Shown here: piece by piece, positions 35,073 to 47,649 of the stretch
Layout: each line of letters starts with the position of its first letter
Numbering within the stretch: the first letter of the stretch is position 1
Source: Neolentinus lepideus HHB14362 ss-1
Lineage: Eukaryota > Basidiomycota > Agaricomycetes > Gloeophyllales > Gloeophyllaceae
Assembly: GCA_001632425.1 (NCBI GenBank)
Contig: KV425576.1
Span: 129,832-193,831, forward strand
Length of the DNA: 64,000 nt
Reading direction: 5' to 3'
The notes under the pieces: generated by a model
What the model saw: the letters and a program-made list of their open reading frames with translations, nothing else
What the model was told of the DNA's origin: nothing
The model's database searches: none
Made by a program: the position numbers and the translations under genes

Positions 35073-37423
35073 ATGGTGCGGTCCGCTCTTCAACCTAGTA
35101 GCCCAGCCCAGGATTGGCGAGATGAAGGAGATGGTGGTGAAGAGGGTGCACAAATCTTTGTACAGGAAGGAAAGGCTCTGTATTTTTACTTTCTTGGCGT
35201 GACGAACGGGCAGGTACGGAGAGTGAGACTGAAGATTGAGGTAAGGCCCGTGCTATAACACAAGATAACTAAATGGAGTTGGAACAGGAGCACGGGGGCG
35301 CAGTTTGTGCGCATAGAGGTGATGCAGATGTCATACTCTGCTCCGCTGAGCGCGTGGAAGCACTCCAGAAGAAGTACCGGTACTTCCCCGACCTGCGGGT
35401 CGAGGATATCACTTTCGTTGATGTGTGCATTCGGAGAGGCAGGTTTGTTCTCACGCCTTACGAAAAGAAAAGTTTGCCTGGGCGTCCTCCTGGCCAAATG
35501 TACGTTCGAATATTGAACATTTGAGCCGCTACTGATGCATGTTATGCTCTAGACAAACGGACTTTACTCGCGAGGATGACGTCAATCTTGCGAAATGGCT
35601 CGCGCAAACAATACCCTTTCGCGAGAATGGTGGCCGACAAGGCAATAATATCTATAAAGACCTCTGCGATCTGGTAAGATTCTTTGTTCATTGCCCTTTA
35701 CCTTTACTACTCTAAAATACGCTGCAGGCAGATGAACCAGAGTATACCTGGGTTGCCCGGCACACTTGGTCATCCTGGCAGAACCGCTATAAGAAAAATA
35801 TGGTACGATTCGACGCACTAATTGAGGTGTTTGTTAAGGAGAATCCTCCGCGGAGTGATGGCAGAGGCCAATACCCGTTTACGAGGCAGCCTCCCAGACA
35901 TCGGCAAATTCGTATTCTGGAGAGCTCGGATGAGGAAGAAGAAGAAGACCAAGTTGAGCATGAACTTGTGCCGAATCCAGTGGATGCCAGGGTCAGGCGA
36001 CAGCGTGAGTCAGAGAATGGTAAAGAGCGCGATGTGCTTGCATCTGCCAAGCGGGCGCGATTCGAGGGTAGCCGCGTCTTTAATATTGAGACCGGTCGGA
36101 ATGGCTTACAGCGCTCTCGTGACAAAGGCAAAGGTCGAGTCACGCAACTAGAGATCGAGTAAGCTACTCCATGTCGTTTCTCCCTTTTGCTGAGAATTTG
36201 GTTTCAGAGAGGAAGAAGATGAGGACGATGCTCTCGACTGGAATGGCTACGACGAACCTGTTGGCGGCCTTCCCGTGACACCACCTTCCGGGACGCAGCA
36301 GATCCCTCTCTCTCCGCCGCCTAGACCGAACCAGGAACCGATCAATTCTCAGGCAACGCTTGTCGGACCCGTACCTTCGCAGCTGGGAGGAGAGTCTTCG
36401 AGAGCCAGGAATCCTCTGGTAAGCGAGCCTCATCGCTCGCATGGGTCGCAGGCGCGCAAGTCAGCCCCTCATCGACTACAGACTGTGGCACCGCCTCTCA
36501 CTAGCGCGGTCCCCAGTTCGGCAGCAGCCCGTGGTAACGAAGCGACCGCCAGGCCACCGGTGCTTCAGAAAGACGATGGTGAAGTTATCCCGCCTACGGA
36601 CGGTGAAGACGCAGCGCCTGCTATCGCACGAAACAGGCCTTTGCCCAGACCAAGACAGCCCGGCAAAAAAGTACCTAGCGCGATCGCTCACGACGGACCA
36701 GCTCGGCACACGCGCTCTCGATCGCGCTCTGTCGAGCCTGTCTCGATGACAGCCCAACGGAGGCCACATAACCGTAGAACTCGGGGTGGTCCCGCTCGTA
36801 CTGCGGCGGCAGCAAACGTCGACGAGATACCTCCCGACAGCGAGCGCCGAGCGGATTTGCCGTCCCTCCTCGAGGAAGACGAGGATCGTGAGCGGGACGA
36901 TGCAGACAATGTAGATCAGCGGCTTAGCGCTGGCGTGCGTTCTCGGACCTCGATGAGAGAGACGCAGGAAGAGGACGAAGTCGAGGGAGTCCTTGAGGTC
37001 CAGTCTGGCGCGATCTCTGAAGCGAGCGACCGACTCTCTCAGTTATCTGGCAATAATATCGACTCCCGTCTCGGAAGACGCTATCGACGGCTCGAATCGG
37101 ATGATCTTCAAACAGTCCAGAGGTTGGAGCAGCAGGAAGACATTACACATCTCACTATTGAGGAAATTGCGGACAATCTTGATACATTACTGATGCCTGT
37201 TCGGATTCCCAGTCGCCAACCGTCTTCCATTGCAAGGTCTGTGCACCGTTCTCCCAGTTCCTCAAGCAGGGCAACTGTACTATCGGAGTATGTTCCTCCA
37301 CCCGATTCCCGTGCCGGCTATGTCAGGAAGCTTCAGGACTTTACTGATGAACATACCCCCTACAAGCCTCTGCCTGGAACCAGAGCTGAGGAACACCTCA
37401 GTCGGACTAGACGGCGGAGATAA
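35073..37423 (+). CDS. RAP1: Telomere-binding protein Rap1 (BRCT + Myb)
   Basis: Five exons (35073-35240, 35288-35499, 35553-35673, 35728-36158, 36208-37423) give 715 residues. Rap1 joins the shelterin-type complex at telomeres in fission yeast and animals. Residues about 28-120 form a BRCT domain: an opening VQEGKALYFYF strand, the glycine pair in KIEEHGGAV, and FVDVCIRRGRFVLTP at the end. A Rap1-type Myb domain follows directly (FTREDDVNLAKWLAQTIPF, GNNIYKDL, RHTWSSWQNRYKKN). The rest is acidic and Ser/Pro/Arg-rich with runs such as SSDEEEEEDQ, a basic RSRSRS patch and two coiled acidic segments. I see no clear Rap1 C-terminal (RCT) fold. The start gives a 27-residue leader; no better ATG lies nearby. 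Confidence 0.8.
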
Positions 37424-37741
37424 TAATTGCCAGCGCAAGATCCTTGCTCCATTTCTCTTAGAAACTAACCTCGAATTGTTACTGTTTCATTACAACTTAT
37501 TACTTCATGGGAATATAAATTACTGTAGGCATCATCAAACCCCGGACATTGGTTCGGTAGCATGCATTCTTCGCCTCGAGCCCATCAAGCTGCAATATTT
37601 GAGAGTCGAACTGTGATTCTTGCAATATAGTGTGGTAAGATACTTGCAATATAGTAGTGTTTTAAGATAATATAGAACAGATCTGTGATAATGCGCCACA
37701 TGATACCAGCAGTGAGAAATCAGAAAAGTGAACCCGACGTG
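37424..37741. other. Intergenic, convergent gene ends
   Basis: About 320 bp of AT-rich sequence between the Rap1 and Erf4 3' ends. It contains a direct duplication of tgcaatatagt around 37621-37653. No gene recognised. Confidence 0.45.
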
Positions 37742-39121
37742 TCACTGCGAACAACGGTCAGCTCAGCGCAAGGCTTGAAGGTAATAACTCACGTAGTATT
37801 CTATCTCAAGCTACAAGAGAAAAGAATTCAGCGTTGCAAATGACGAGGCGAGTGGCCGAGTGATACGTACGAATAGGAAAGCGACCTTCCGCGGCCAGAG
37901 GATGTTGAGACCCATCGGGTTGTATAACTCCATATTGAAATGGTCTATCGTACGATGGAGGCGATCCATTTCCTACGAATAGCCACGAAGAGCGACTTGC
38001 ATGTCAGGACGCGAGACAGCTCGAAGCTGGGAAGACGTACCTTCTCATAGTGTGACCGAAAGAACAATCTTGACGCCTGCAAGCTGAACACGGTAAATAA
38101 GTTGTCGGCGAGAGCGTGCCGTAGACTGTGGGCCGAGATGAGCAGCTCGTTGATGGAATTCATCGTCTCCAAAAACTGCGTCGGCGTAATCTATCGAAAC
38201 GAGTAAGTCGTACGACCAAAGGTCCTTTATGTAGGGAATAACTCACCCGGCCTTCCAACTCGAGCGGGTAGGTAAGGGAGAACTGAATCAACTCGCCACC
38301 GGAATAGTCGCGCTCTATCCGCAACACCTCTCGCGGGAAATGCACGCCGATTTGGCCTACTGGATCCGTGCCATAAGCAGAGGTCGGAGGTGGTGGTCCA
38401 AAGTAGTACGACGATTTTGGAATCAACGTCCGCTCCCCGTCCCTGCGAAACGTCCATCTCTTCAGCGAAAATGTCAGAATTACAAGCGAACCACTCACGT
38501 TCGGTTACGAGCACGATCATGTCCAACTAGCTCCCCACTCGCAGGAGGCTCGAACAGCTCCCAAGGCAGCGGAGAGGGCGGCTTCAAATCCAGCTGCAGC
38601 GGATGCTCGCTTATCCTCCTCTGCCGCTTCGACGTCCACGTCCCGCCCTGCGTAGACTCCTCCTCCGTATCGTCCGCAAGCACATCCCTAATGTGCATCA
38701 ACACCTCCCCGCTCGCCTCGTTCCACTGCACAGCCTCCGAGTTCCCCAAGAGGCCAGGCTCACCCTCCCTCTGCTTCTCACTGTCGTTTGTCCCGACACG
38801 CGTTAAAGGAGGGCTCGGAGGCCACACCGTCGGCGGAGCTACATGAAGCCCGAGTTTGGTCATGGCAGGAGCCTCGTCCTTGTCGTCGTCTTGAGCTTCC
38901 TCTCTTGCCTCCTCAGCTTCCCGTCTCGCCTCCTCGGCTTCCACTTCAGCATCGTGATTCCCAATTATAATCTCGGGAGTGCCATGCACTTCTGGAGTAC
39001 TACCAACTCCCGAGGACGTAGAGGGCGGTGTGTCCGGGAGAGGCTTAGACCCATTCAGAGCAACAGCAGGTGTCTCTTGGTGAGAATCGGTTATGTCGAT
39101 AGGATGAGCCGCCGACGACAT
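37742..39121 (-). CDS. ERF4: Erf4 / Golgin A7-family palmitoyltransferase subunit
   Basis: Six coding exons (37742-37744, 37793-37810, 37871-37972, 38041-38190, 38247-38442, 38499-39121) give 363 residues. Erf4 forms with the DHHC protein Erf2 the enzyme that palmitoylates Ras at the ER or Golgi. The first 200 residues are acidic and Ser/Pro-rich with a Glu/Ala helix (EEARREAEEAREEAQ). The conserved domain runs FPREVLRIERDYSGGELIQF, LTYPLELEGRITPTQFLETM, SINELLISAHSLRHAL, RSHYEKEMDRLHRTID and LWPRKVAFLFLEIEYY. A strong donor (gtgagtt) follows the last tyrosine codon and its acceptor opens directly on a TGA, so the stop codon sits alone in the last exon. Without that splice the protein gains eight residues and ends at 37763. 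Confidence 0.9.
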
Positions 39122-39453
39122 GATGGTCCGAGGAAGGATTGAGGAAACAGTCTACACGTCAAATATATACTTGTAAAGCGTGGACGAGACAGGAGCAGAC
39201 CGTACTACAGTCAAGCGTGCAGTTGCAAGTAATGCAACAGCAGATATTATGATGTCTTCTCGGAAGCACCCGAAGATCGACCTTGTCACTATTCGTTTCA
39301 CTTCAAACTAGGGTATACCACAGTATATTATACTTTCTTAGTGCATAATTACACGAGACAATTGCAGGAAACCAACTACACAATACAAGCAATAGATACA
39401 AGACCCAATGGCACACAAAGTCATAAACATGTCGTAACAAGAGTGAGCAGCAT
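39122..39453. other. Intergenic, Erf4 promoter side
   Basis: About 330 bp between the Cyc8 3' end and the Erf4 start, same strand. AT-rich with no recognisable coding content. Confidence 0.45.
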
Positions 39454-42400
39454 TCATGAAACAGGTTCAGCCTTCGGGGCGTGCTGTACAGGCAACGGGG
39501 TCACCCTCGAGCCGGGCGGGGACCCACCAGGATGGTTCATAACATCAGAAATCTTGCTTCGCGGCGCAAGATGAGCAGGGGGAGTGCGCGACCGAGACCG
39601 GCTAGCATCCCGCCGCATGCGGTCATCACCCGCTGGCGAACCAGTCGAAGAGGGAGATAGCGTAGCAATAGGAGGGAGCGTCATATGCTGAGACGAACGA
39701 CTAGAGTGCGACGACAGACCAGCGCCGATCGGACGAGGGTGCGGGGGCAACACAGCAGGCAAAGTAGGGCTCGGAGGGAAGGCGTGCGCGCCCTCCAGAG
39801 GCTGGCGAGACTCTGGCGAATGCGACGAAGGCTGCTGCCGGAACGGAATGGGCGACGGCCTCGTCGACGGTCCAGGCGTGCGTCTACCAGCAGAAGGCGA
39901 CGACGCCCGCCGCTTAATCCCATCCATCCGCGACCGCTTCATCTCACCTACCTCATCCGGACCAGGGCTCAACGGCCTCTTCATCCCATTCGAAGTCATA
40001 GGCGGCGACGCATGGCTCGAAATCGACCCGCGGTGCGACAACGTCACGCGAGGCGAAGCAGGCGGCCGTCCAAGCGCAGACACATGCGGAGAGTGACTGG
40101 AACCGTTAGCACTCGGCGCCCGCACATCACCCCCCCGATACCCTGCCAAACCCATCAGCGCGTCAGCAACACCTTCATCATAATTTTCGTCCACGACTCT
40201 GTTGGGAGGATGAGCGCTCGCACTCGTGGGCGACGGCTGAACAGACCTATTCGCTGAGGACCCATTCGAACTCGACGGCTCCGGCGTACCCGTCGGCGGC
40301 TTCGCAACAGGCGGACCATAAGTGTTGACCTTGAACAACGGTACTTGATGACCAAGCGTAGGTCGTTCAGCGGCAGGGCCAGACTGGAACGGCTTCGGCG
40401 TCTCCGTCCGGGATTGCGATTCGTCCTTGGCGCGCCTTGACCCCGTCCTGCGCTTCCTCTTCTCCTTCGGCGCTTCAACGCTCGGGTTCGAATCGCTATC
40501 CTTGTCTCGTGTATTGCGTCTTCGACGATCCCTCGACTCCTGCGGCGCCATCGGAGGGGGTAACCGGGGGCTCTCCGAGCCGTGGTGAGGATTGATCATG
40601 TGAGGCGGCGGCGGCGGAGGAGGAAGAGAAGCACGGATCGAGGCTCGCGTGCCCTCAGGCGAGCCAGCGTAGCTCCTCGAGTCGTGACGGTACTCCATAC
40701 CAGGCTCGCGCTCAAACTCCCTCGGCGCTGGAGGCTCCCTAGCATCAAACCGAGGATCATACCGACGCCCGCTCATCTCCATAAGCGGCGGAGACGAATG
40801 CCTCAGGTGCATAGACCCAGGCGCACTCCCAGGACCACCAGGCTTCGTCTCCCAATACCGCGAGTTGCCAGAATGCAGAGTAGGCCGAGTCGCCGCCTCA
40901 GGACTGCGATCGCGCGGCGTATGCGAGCGATGCGAGATCGGCGACGCCCCGCGCGGCGGAGGGTACATACCCTGTTGCTGCGACGGGTGGCCAACGTACT
41001 CCGCCGAATGCCTCGCCCTGCGTTCCCGTTCCCAATCCCTATGTTCACTCGGCACAGCCGGTCGCCGATCCCAAGGCTGATCCCGTTCCATGGGCGGCAC
41101 GCTCTCATACGCATACGCACGCGGAGACCGCTGAGAAGACGCCTGTCCAGGACCCACACGCGACCTATACCCTTGATACGCCTGAGGCGCAGGCGGCGAC
41201 CGCGGCCGCGGCGGAGGCGGCGATGTCGACGTGGACGGTACCCGCAGAGGACGCCCTGCATAAGGATCATGGAGATGAGCCTGGCCGCCAGCGCCGCGCA
41301 TCTCTTCAGACTGGAATTGCTGCTGAGGGACCGGATGATGCAGCAAGATGCTCTGATGGCCCGCCGGTCCTCGGGAAGGCGTCTCGGGCGCCGGGGGGTA
41401 GATGGAAGATGAATGACGTCCGTGCATCGGTGGCCGATCGAGCTCCATTCGGGCTAACGGGGTATGCGTAGATAGTTGTCGGCTCTCATCAACGACAACA
41501 GGAGGCGGCGGACCGCCCCTAAAAGGCCCTGGTGATGACGTCCGAGGAGGTGGTACCTGGGAAGGCGGTGGCAAAGAAAGACTGCCATCAGAAGCCGCCG
41601 GCCCTCTAGACTCCGCTCTGAATAGAGGCCGAGGGTGATGGGTCAGTTGCAGAGACATGGGCGGCCCTGGCGGAGGGACAACAGCATTAGCGTATGCCGT
41701 CGGGTGCACATCTTGCGGCCCGGGAGCCGCGGGCAAAGCGCTCCCAGTCGCCTGTGCCTGCTTCAGCAGCTGCAGGCGCTGCGTGATGACCGGGTTCGTC
41801 GGGTCCAACTCCGCCGCACGCGCGTAGGCATCAATAGCATCAGAGATTTGATTGTTGCAGCTCTCGTAGAGACTACCGAGGTCGAACCACACCTCCGATA
41901 TGTACGGGTTGATGCGGATGGCGCGCGAATAGGCATCGAGGGCATCATGGAACTGGTTGATCTGAAAGTACAACACACCAATCGAACACCAGAACGTGGG
42001 ATTGCGGCCATCCCTGTAAACGGCTTGCTGATATGCTTCGTATGCCTTGTTGTACTTTTGCCCTGCCATGTATGCGCGGCCGAGAAGGTACCAGCTCTGT
42101 GCATCAGAAGGGTCTAATGCATGTCTCGTGAGTAACAGAGTTCACCGATTGTGAAAAGCTTACGAACCAGCCTCGAGGCTCTTGGTCAGGTACTGGATAG
42201 CCAAATCCTGGTTCTGGAACGAGGAGCCATCTTGGTGGTAGAGCCAGCCCAGCTGCTGGAGTACCTTTGCGTGGCCTGGATTCTCGGCTACAACGTGCTC
42301 ATAGGCGTCCTTGGCGTGCAAATGCTGATCGACGTGAGAACAATGACATCGCGAATGGCATGACAACTCACATCCTTCTGCTGTTCGTATACGTGCCCGA

Positions 42401-43561
42401 TCTGGAACCAAATATCGGCGTGCGCGAGGGGACTCGGTGGATTACGTAGAATGTCTTCGAAACAGCGCAAGGACTCGTTGTATTTGCCTTGCTGTTTATA
42501 GATTATTCCCAGGCGGAACAAAATCTCGTTCGACTTGTCAAAGTCTGGCGAGGGCGATGAGCGTTTACCCACGTCATAAGAGGGATGTGAACCCACTCTT
42601 GTCCATTCTTAGGACAGACGCGAACGCGTCCTCGGCGTGGTCCAGAGAGCCATATCGGTCGTAGAGGATGCCGATACCGTACCATAGCTTTGGATCCTCC
42701 TGGGTAGCGTGAGTACAAGCGGTGTACGGCAGAAGCTGGGAAACGGCCTACTTTAGGGTTCGGGAGCAGATACAGGGCCTGCTGGTACGCGGCATAAGCC
42801 TTCTGCAGATCATCCTGCATCAGATAGCAGTGGCCTGCGGAGGCACGTGAGCGTAGGAACGGAGACGAGGGAGGGACATGTGTTTACCAAGCGCACTCCA
42901 TACTTCGCCCGAGTCCTGCTGGATGGCGAGAACACGCTGGAAGTACTCGACAGCCTGGACGTTTAATATCAGTATCCGCAGATTGAGGCGCATCTCAGAT
43001 CCGGACTAGCCAAATGGGGAAGTTCCCACGGCGATGAACCGGGGCGACGGCGAGGCTAAACGTCACTCTACTCCACGTCGGAGAAAGAACGTCCAGAAGC
43101 GTCAGTGATATTGAAATCTTACCTTTGGGTAATTCTCCTTGATCCGAGCGATTCCGGCGACTTGGGTGAGCCCAGTCAACGACATCGGGTTATGCCGCAG
43201 GGCGTTCTCATACGCCGAAAGGGCGTGTTCCAGATCGCCCATCTGCTCAGCGACACTGCCTGCAGGGAATGTCAGCTGGGATGACTTGATACCACGGGCA
43301 CGCACCTATCAGCAGCCATGTCTGTTCATTTGCCTGGGTCAGTTTTTGTATGGACAGAGGCACTGCCGATCGATTGGGGAGGTTGGGCGATGTGTGTGTT
43401 GGCGAGACTATCTGGTGCACGGCCGGGGCTGGAGTGGGCGGAAGATTGCCGTTGACGTGGTGGGGCTGAGGGGGCGCGGACATGGCGTGGGGGTGCTGGG
43501 GGTGGACCTCGTGGACGAGCATCTCGCGGTCGGCCTGGCGCGGGGTCTGTCTGTGGGACAT
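39454..43561 (-). CDS. SSN6: General transcriptional corepressor Cyc8/Ssn6
   Basis: Eight exons (39454-42113, 42168-42324, 42372-42544, 42597-42699, 42752-42834, 42888-42954, 43123-43259, 43306-43561) give 1211 residues. Ssn6 with Tup1 forms a corepressor recruited by many DNA-binding proteins. After a Pro/His-rich leader, about ten TPR repeats fill residues 75-460; typical units are HALSAYENALRHNPMSL, KLWYGIGILYDRYGSLDHAE, IWFQIGHVYEQQKD, SWYLLGRAYMAGQKYNKAYE and FWCSIGVLYFQINQFHDALD. The remaining 750 residues are Pro, Ser, Arg and His-rich and lack large hydrophobics, as in other filamentous fungi. The start at 43561 (MSHRQTPRQ) was preferred over the upstream frame, which is not conserved-looking. 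The 168-nt intron at 42955-43122 is unusually long for this locus but is flanked by contiguous family sequence. Confidence 0.94.
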
Positions 43562-45330
43562 CGCTGTGTCGAGGACGCCGGCTGCAGCGAGCAGGACGGG
43601 CGGGACAGCGAGCAAGGGGGGAGAGACACGTGTGCACGGGAGAGTTGAGAGGGGCAAAGGAAGGACATCAAGGAAAGCGACGGCGGGGATATATAAGGCT
43701 GCGGGAGCCTGATCAGGGTCTAATAATGATCAGAGAACGATCTGCCAAATGAATCTCGTTGCAGAGAAGCTGGCGTCCCAAGACCCGCGTGCCTCCATGT
43801 CCCTTCTTTTGCCTTTTCCGTATCTTCGGATCCGATTGCCATCGGCCACTGTCCGTCCAGATCTCTCCATCTCTGCATCCCTAGCGGCAGTCAGACAGTC
43901 TATTCGACACAAAACACGCAGCGATATGCGGATCCGTTGTAGTGTTTGGCATGGCAACCCTGCATCGATGGCACCGCTGAACAAGGGTGGATCGGTGCTG
44001 TAACGTGCAAGCGAGGTCAATTCCCTGTCCGTTTGCGGAGAAGGCCGGACCGGCTTAGTCAGCTGCGGCTTCTTGTTGCCAGCTTCCATTTGCCAATTCA
44101 AACGCCAACCGAAGTCTAATTTAAGTCCGGCAGTCCGATCGAAGAGCTTCGCACACCTGCCAAGTTGGGACGCCACGTGTCGGTGCATCGGACGATCTAG
44201 ACCGGTCATGATCTGCCGTGACAGTGACGGCTCGCCTGAAGTCATTTGACACCAGGCACCCGAAGCGATCGCGCCTAGGGATTAAGCTGTGCTTGTCACG
44301 GCTGGCGTTGGAAGCGGCCGTCGTTGCAGAGTCGTTGCGGTATGCATCCGACGGTACTGCAATGGTACTGCAAGTTTGGCGCCAGAAGTTTTGTTGGTGC
44401 TGAAAATCCTGCCGAGAAGCGCACGCCTGACACGTTAATATGGGCTGACGAAAGCCGGATGGATGTCCGAGTGCCGACACCCGCGATCAGAAAGGCATGG
44501 ATGTAAAGATGGACCGGATCTGCCTCTTGACAGGCACTGCGGGGAGCCCCTCTACACGGTAACCGACTATCTCGATCCCGTATCCGATAGTCCACGAGCC
44601 AGTCTGCGGATCGCCACGACCCACGCAGAATATTAAGTATAATATTAAGTCATCATAGTATTAAAGTCATCACTAGTGCATCTACTATATGCCATAACCT
44701 CGGCGGAACTCCGAATTGGCGACACGGCGACCTCCCACATGAACAGCGACCCTTTGCCAACTTACGACAGCCCATATCCGGCCAATAGGAAACTCAATCA
44801 GGATCAGGGTGTGGCCTAGCGCTTCCTGATTAGATCAAAAGCCACGGGGCGGGCACTTTACCGGCAGCATGATGATCACCTACGCCTCACTTTGGCAACC
44901 GCACACCACCACTGAGGGAGTCATGATGGAACCCCGTATGTAAACGTACCTCTCAAACTACCTTTCTTTCTCTCTGATACGTCTCGGGCCCCGTGATTAC
45001 CGCCGGGACCTACCACCGTTCTATTTCCTACATCCTATTCCCTATCCATCCCGAATACTATCACATATGGGAATCGACTGCTATCTTCTATTCGCGGACG
45101 CACTTCGAACGACCTAACTTTGAGCTTCTCCAATTTGGCAGCTCTGCTCCGATCTAAAAGCGTGCAAGAACGTCATGACACTGCTCCTGTGTCAGAGCCT
45201 CGGTACCCGCCACGCTTGTCGTGGGAACGTCCCGTGCATCCGTGGGAACCGTCAAGACCCAGCAGCTCGTCGCCGGTAAATTCCGAAGGCACTTCACCAC
45301 TTCACCTGCTCGCATAAGACCCAAGCCGCC
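43562..45330. other. Divergent intergenic region, SSN6 / SERF
   Basis: About 1.77 kb, the promoter zone of both genes. Around 44630-44680 it has an AT-rich stretch with repeated taatattaagt and attaaagtcatca units. It is pyrimidine-rich near 44950-45060. Short open frames on both strands show no domain. A long 5' UTR for SSN6, with small upstream ORFs, is plausible but unproven. Confidence 0.45.
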
Positions 45331-45721
45331 ATGACTCGTGAGCCGTCCCTTCCCTCCGCCCGTCGTCGAACCGTGTCGATTCACGTATAAGACTTTACTT
45401 TCTGCGACATTATTCTGTCGCGATGACGGTGATCAGGCGGTGATCAGCGCGAACGCGACCGTGTAAAGGCTGCGAAGAAAGCTGCGTCGTCGAACAAGGC
45501 CAAGGCCACTGACGGCATGAGCATCGAGAAGCGCAAGGAGCGGTGCGTCGTCAATGTCTGCGGTGCTGTGATATCAGGTTCCTAACATCACCGTGCAGAG
45601 ACGCCCAAATTTTGAGGGACAAGCAAAAGGTACGTTTGATACTTTTTTTCAGAACGTGATCTCACTTCACTTTGCTGTACAGAAAGCTGAAGAGGCCAAA
45701 CAAGGAGGCGGCGGGAAATGA
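45331..45721 (+). CDS. SERF/4F5-family small basic protein
   Basis: Four exons (45331-45337, 45437-45542, 45599-45629, 45683-45721) give 60 residues, the normal size of the 4F5/SERF family. The first exon is just seven bases (ATG plus one and a third codons), and joining it to exon 2 gives the typical start MTRGDQRERDRVKAAKK. MSIEKRKERDAQILRDKQ follows, then a Glu/Lys helix and a Gly-rich tail ending GGGGK. Such proteins are highly charged and largely disordered; animal SERF and yeast homologues bind nucleic acids and promote amyloid aggregation. No operon-like context in this genome. An ATG at 45422 inside the first intron is out of frame and is not the start. Confidence 0.88.
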
Positions 45722-46256
45722 CATTGCTTTTTGTTTTTGTTCCGAGCCGCGCGGGCTCCCGTCCATTTTAGCCTCGTTCGGGTCCCGAGGTCTACCGCCA
45801 TTTTTACATCTAACACGGACTAGACGATTTCTCCGCATCACGTTTCCGGTCACCTACATACATCCTTTGTACAGCAGTCTGGATTTCGAATCGCAATCTG
45901 TTTCCCAGGTCCCGTCGGACATACTCCGGTCGCTGTACGGGTGACAATCACCTTCATCAATGAGACCCTGATCATGTCTGTCATCATGAATCCATCTGAC
46001 ACACACTGCGCGCTACGTCCTACCCCGAGCCTCAGGGCGCCAGATGCCAGCGCCACGGAAAAACTGATGGCGTTAACGAACGCAGTAGCTTGTTCCCCCT
46101 TGGGAAAAGAGCTAATCTGCGATGAATATCGATCTCGATTCGTCCAGCATGCTCAAAGAAAGTTATACTGCAACTGATAACCAATAATAAGACGCGCCCC
46201 TACGCCGCAGCAGCTCAATACATAGGATAATCGACAGCCACATTGCCGAAGGTCTG
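45722..46256. other. Intergenic, convergent gene ends
   Basis: About 535 bp between SERF and Brl1 3' ends. Some open frames (for example 45672-45944 plus) extend through it but only as shadows or chance. Nothing recognised. Confidence 0.45.
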
Positions 46257-47649
46257 TCACTTGTCTTTCGTACCTCCTTCGAGAAGCCGTCGCCTTCGAC
46301 TCGGAGTCCGAGGCTCGTCCTTGTCCGCATCCCATTCCGGCGCTGGGGAGTAATAGCGCTGTGAGGGAGGCATGACCGGGAAGGACGGCTGGGGAGCGTT
46401 TTGGCTTGTGGGAACAGGCGCGTATTGGCGAAGGTAAAAGTTGAAGACGGTATTCGCGAAGACGGTGAAGAACGAAACTGATACGACGACAAATATCTGG
46501 GGGTGCAGAGAAGCGTTGTTAGCTTAAACGATCCGCGGTGTTGTGGGCACGCACGAGAGTCTTCCAGCTGATGGGCTCGACGAAGCCGTTGATCACTTCC
46601 GCAATCAGCTCGGCACCCACTCGCGCCCGCCCGACTTTGTTGGGATCGCGATTCATACAGGTCTCCCAGGTGGCACATTGATGGGCCATTGCTGGAATCG
46701 GATTCGTCTCGCAGAGGTTGTTCCGGTATTGGATGGCGCACGATGCGATCTCCTGCATGATGTCTGCACGGAGGTGTCAGTGGGAAGCGACACGCCAGGT
46801 GTCAACTTACCTCTCGAGTACTCAGATATGCGCTCTTCGACGTCCCGCTGGACGGTGAGAATAAACTGGACCAATAAATACAGAAAAATCAGGACGAGCG
46901 CGGAGTTGAAAACGAATTGCGTGTATCTGAGATGCAATTGTTTGAGTTAGATTAGGATATCCTTGTTGGCGAGGGATCAGCACACTCGCCCAATTAAGAT
47001 GTAAGGCAATTCGGACTTGGGGGGTGCAGGAGCAGACATGTTGAGGGTGTAGTGATTCGATAGATTCTGAGGGAATGGAGATCGCGCTCGGACAGCCCGC
47101 TCGCCCCCTTCCTCCCCACTGTCGGTGTCGCTGGCGTCGTCTCCGCTCTCGGTGGGCTTGCGAGTCGCAGCGAGTCTGCTACGCTCCCGGGTCTTCTGCC
47201 TCGCCTTGAAGACTCTTCTCATAGCACCCGTAGCGATAGCTCTCGCACCCGTACCATGTGCCTTCTGCTCGTCAGATCGTGGTGGCGTTAGCTCAGCCAT
47301 ATCGACGTCTTTCACATCTGGCAGGTCCATCGACGGAAAGGCCTTGGTAGGCGAGAAATTCGGTGGAGGTTCCCATGGGTGAGAAGGTTCGCTGCGAGGA
47401 GGGGGTGTTTGGAAGATGAACGGGACGTTGTTGTTCGCACCGAACGTCGGCCGCGATGGTGTGCTTGGGAACACGGGCGAAAGTGGATTCGAGTCAACGT
47501 GTGGACCTAAAGTTTGTCCGTTCGCAAAGTCAACATGATCATTAATGCATACTGGACGTACGTTTACGAGGAGAACCACCCTCTTCCTCCGACCGTGCCC
47601 ATACAGGCTTCATGTTACTGCTTGGCCTGGATGTAAACTGGAAGTCCAT
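46257..47649 (-). CDS. BRL1: Nuclear-envelope protein Brl1/Brr6
   Basis: Five exons (46257-46496, 46555-46763, 46811-46926, 46984-47506, 47562-47649) give 391 residues. Brl1 and Brr6 are nuclear-envelope membrane proteins that help fuse inner and outer membranes during pore-complex assembly. The N-terminal 200 residues are Pro/Ser-rich with a basic patch. The conserved domain has a first membrane span (FVFNSALVLIFLYLLVQFI), then the lumenal cysteine-rich segment with EIASCAIQYRNNLC and HQCATWETCMNRD supplying four cysteines expected to form two disulfides. A helix GAELIAEVINGFVEPISWKT and a second span (IFVVVSVSFFTVFANTVF) follow. The tail is short and charged, ending EGGTKDK. The start at 47649 (MDFQFTSRP) lies twelve codons before another ATG (47613) and fits family N-termini. 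Confidence 0.92.

Noticed and set aside
40582..41412. Long arginine-rich open frames opposite SSN6
   Set aside because: They are antisense shadows of the Pro/Arg/His-rich tail of SSN6 caused by its codon bias.
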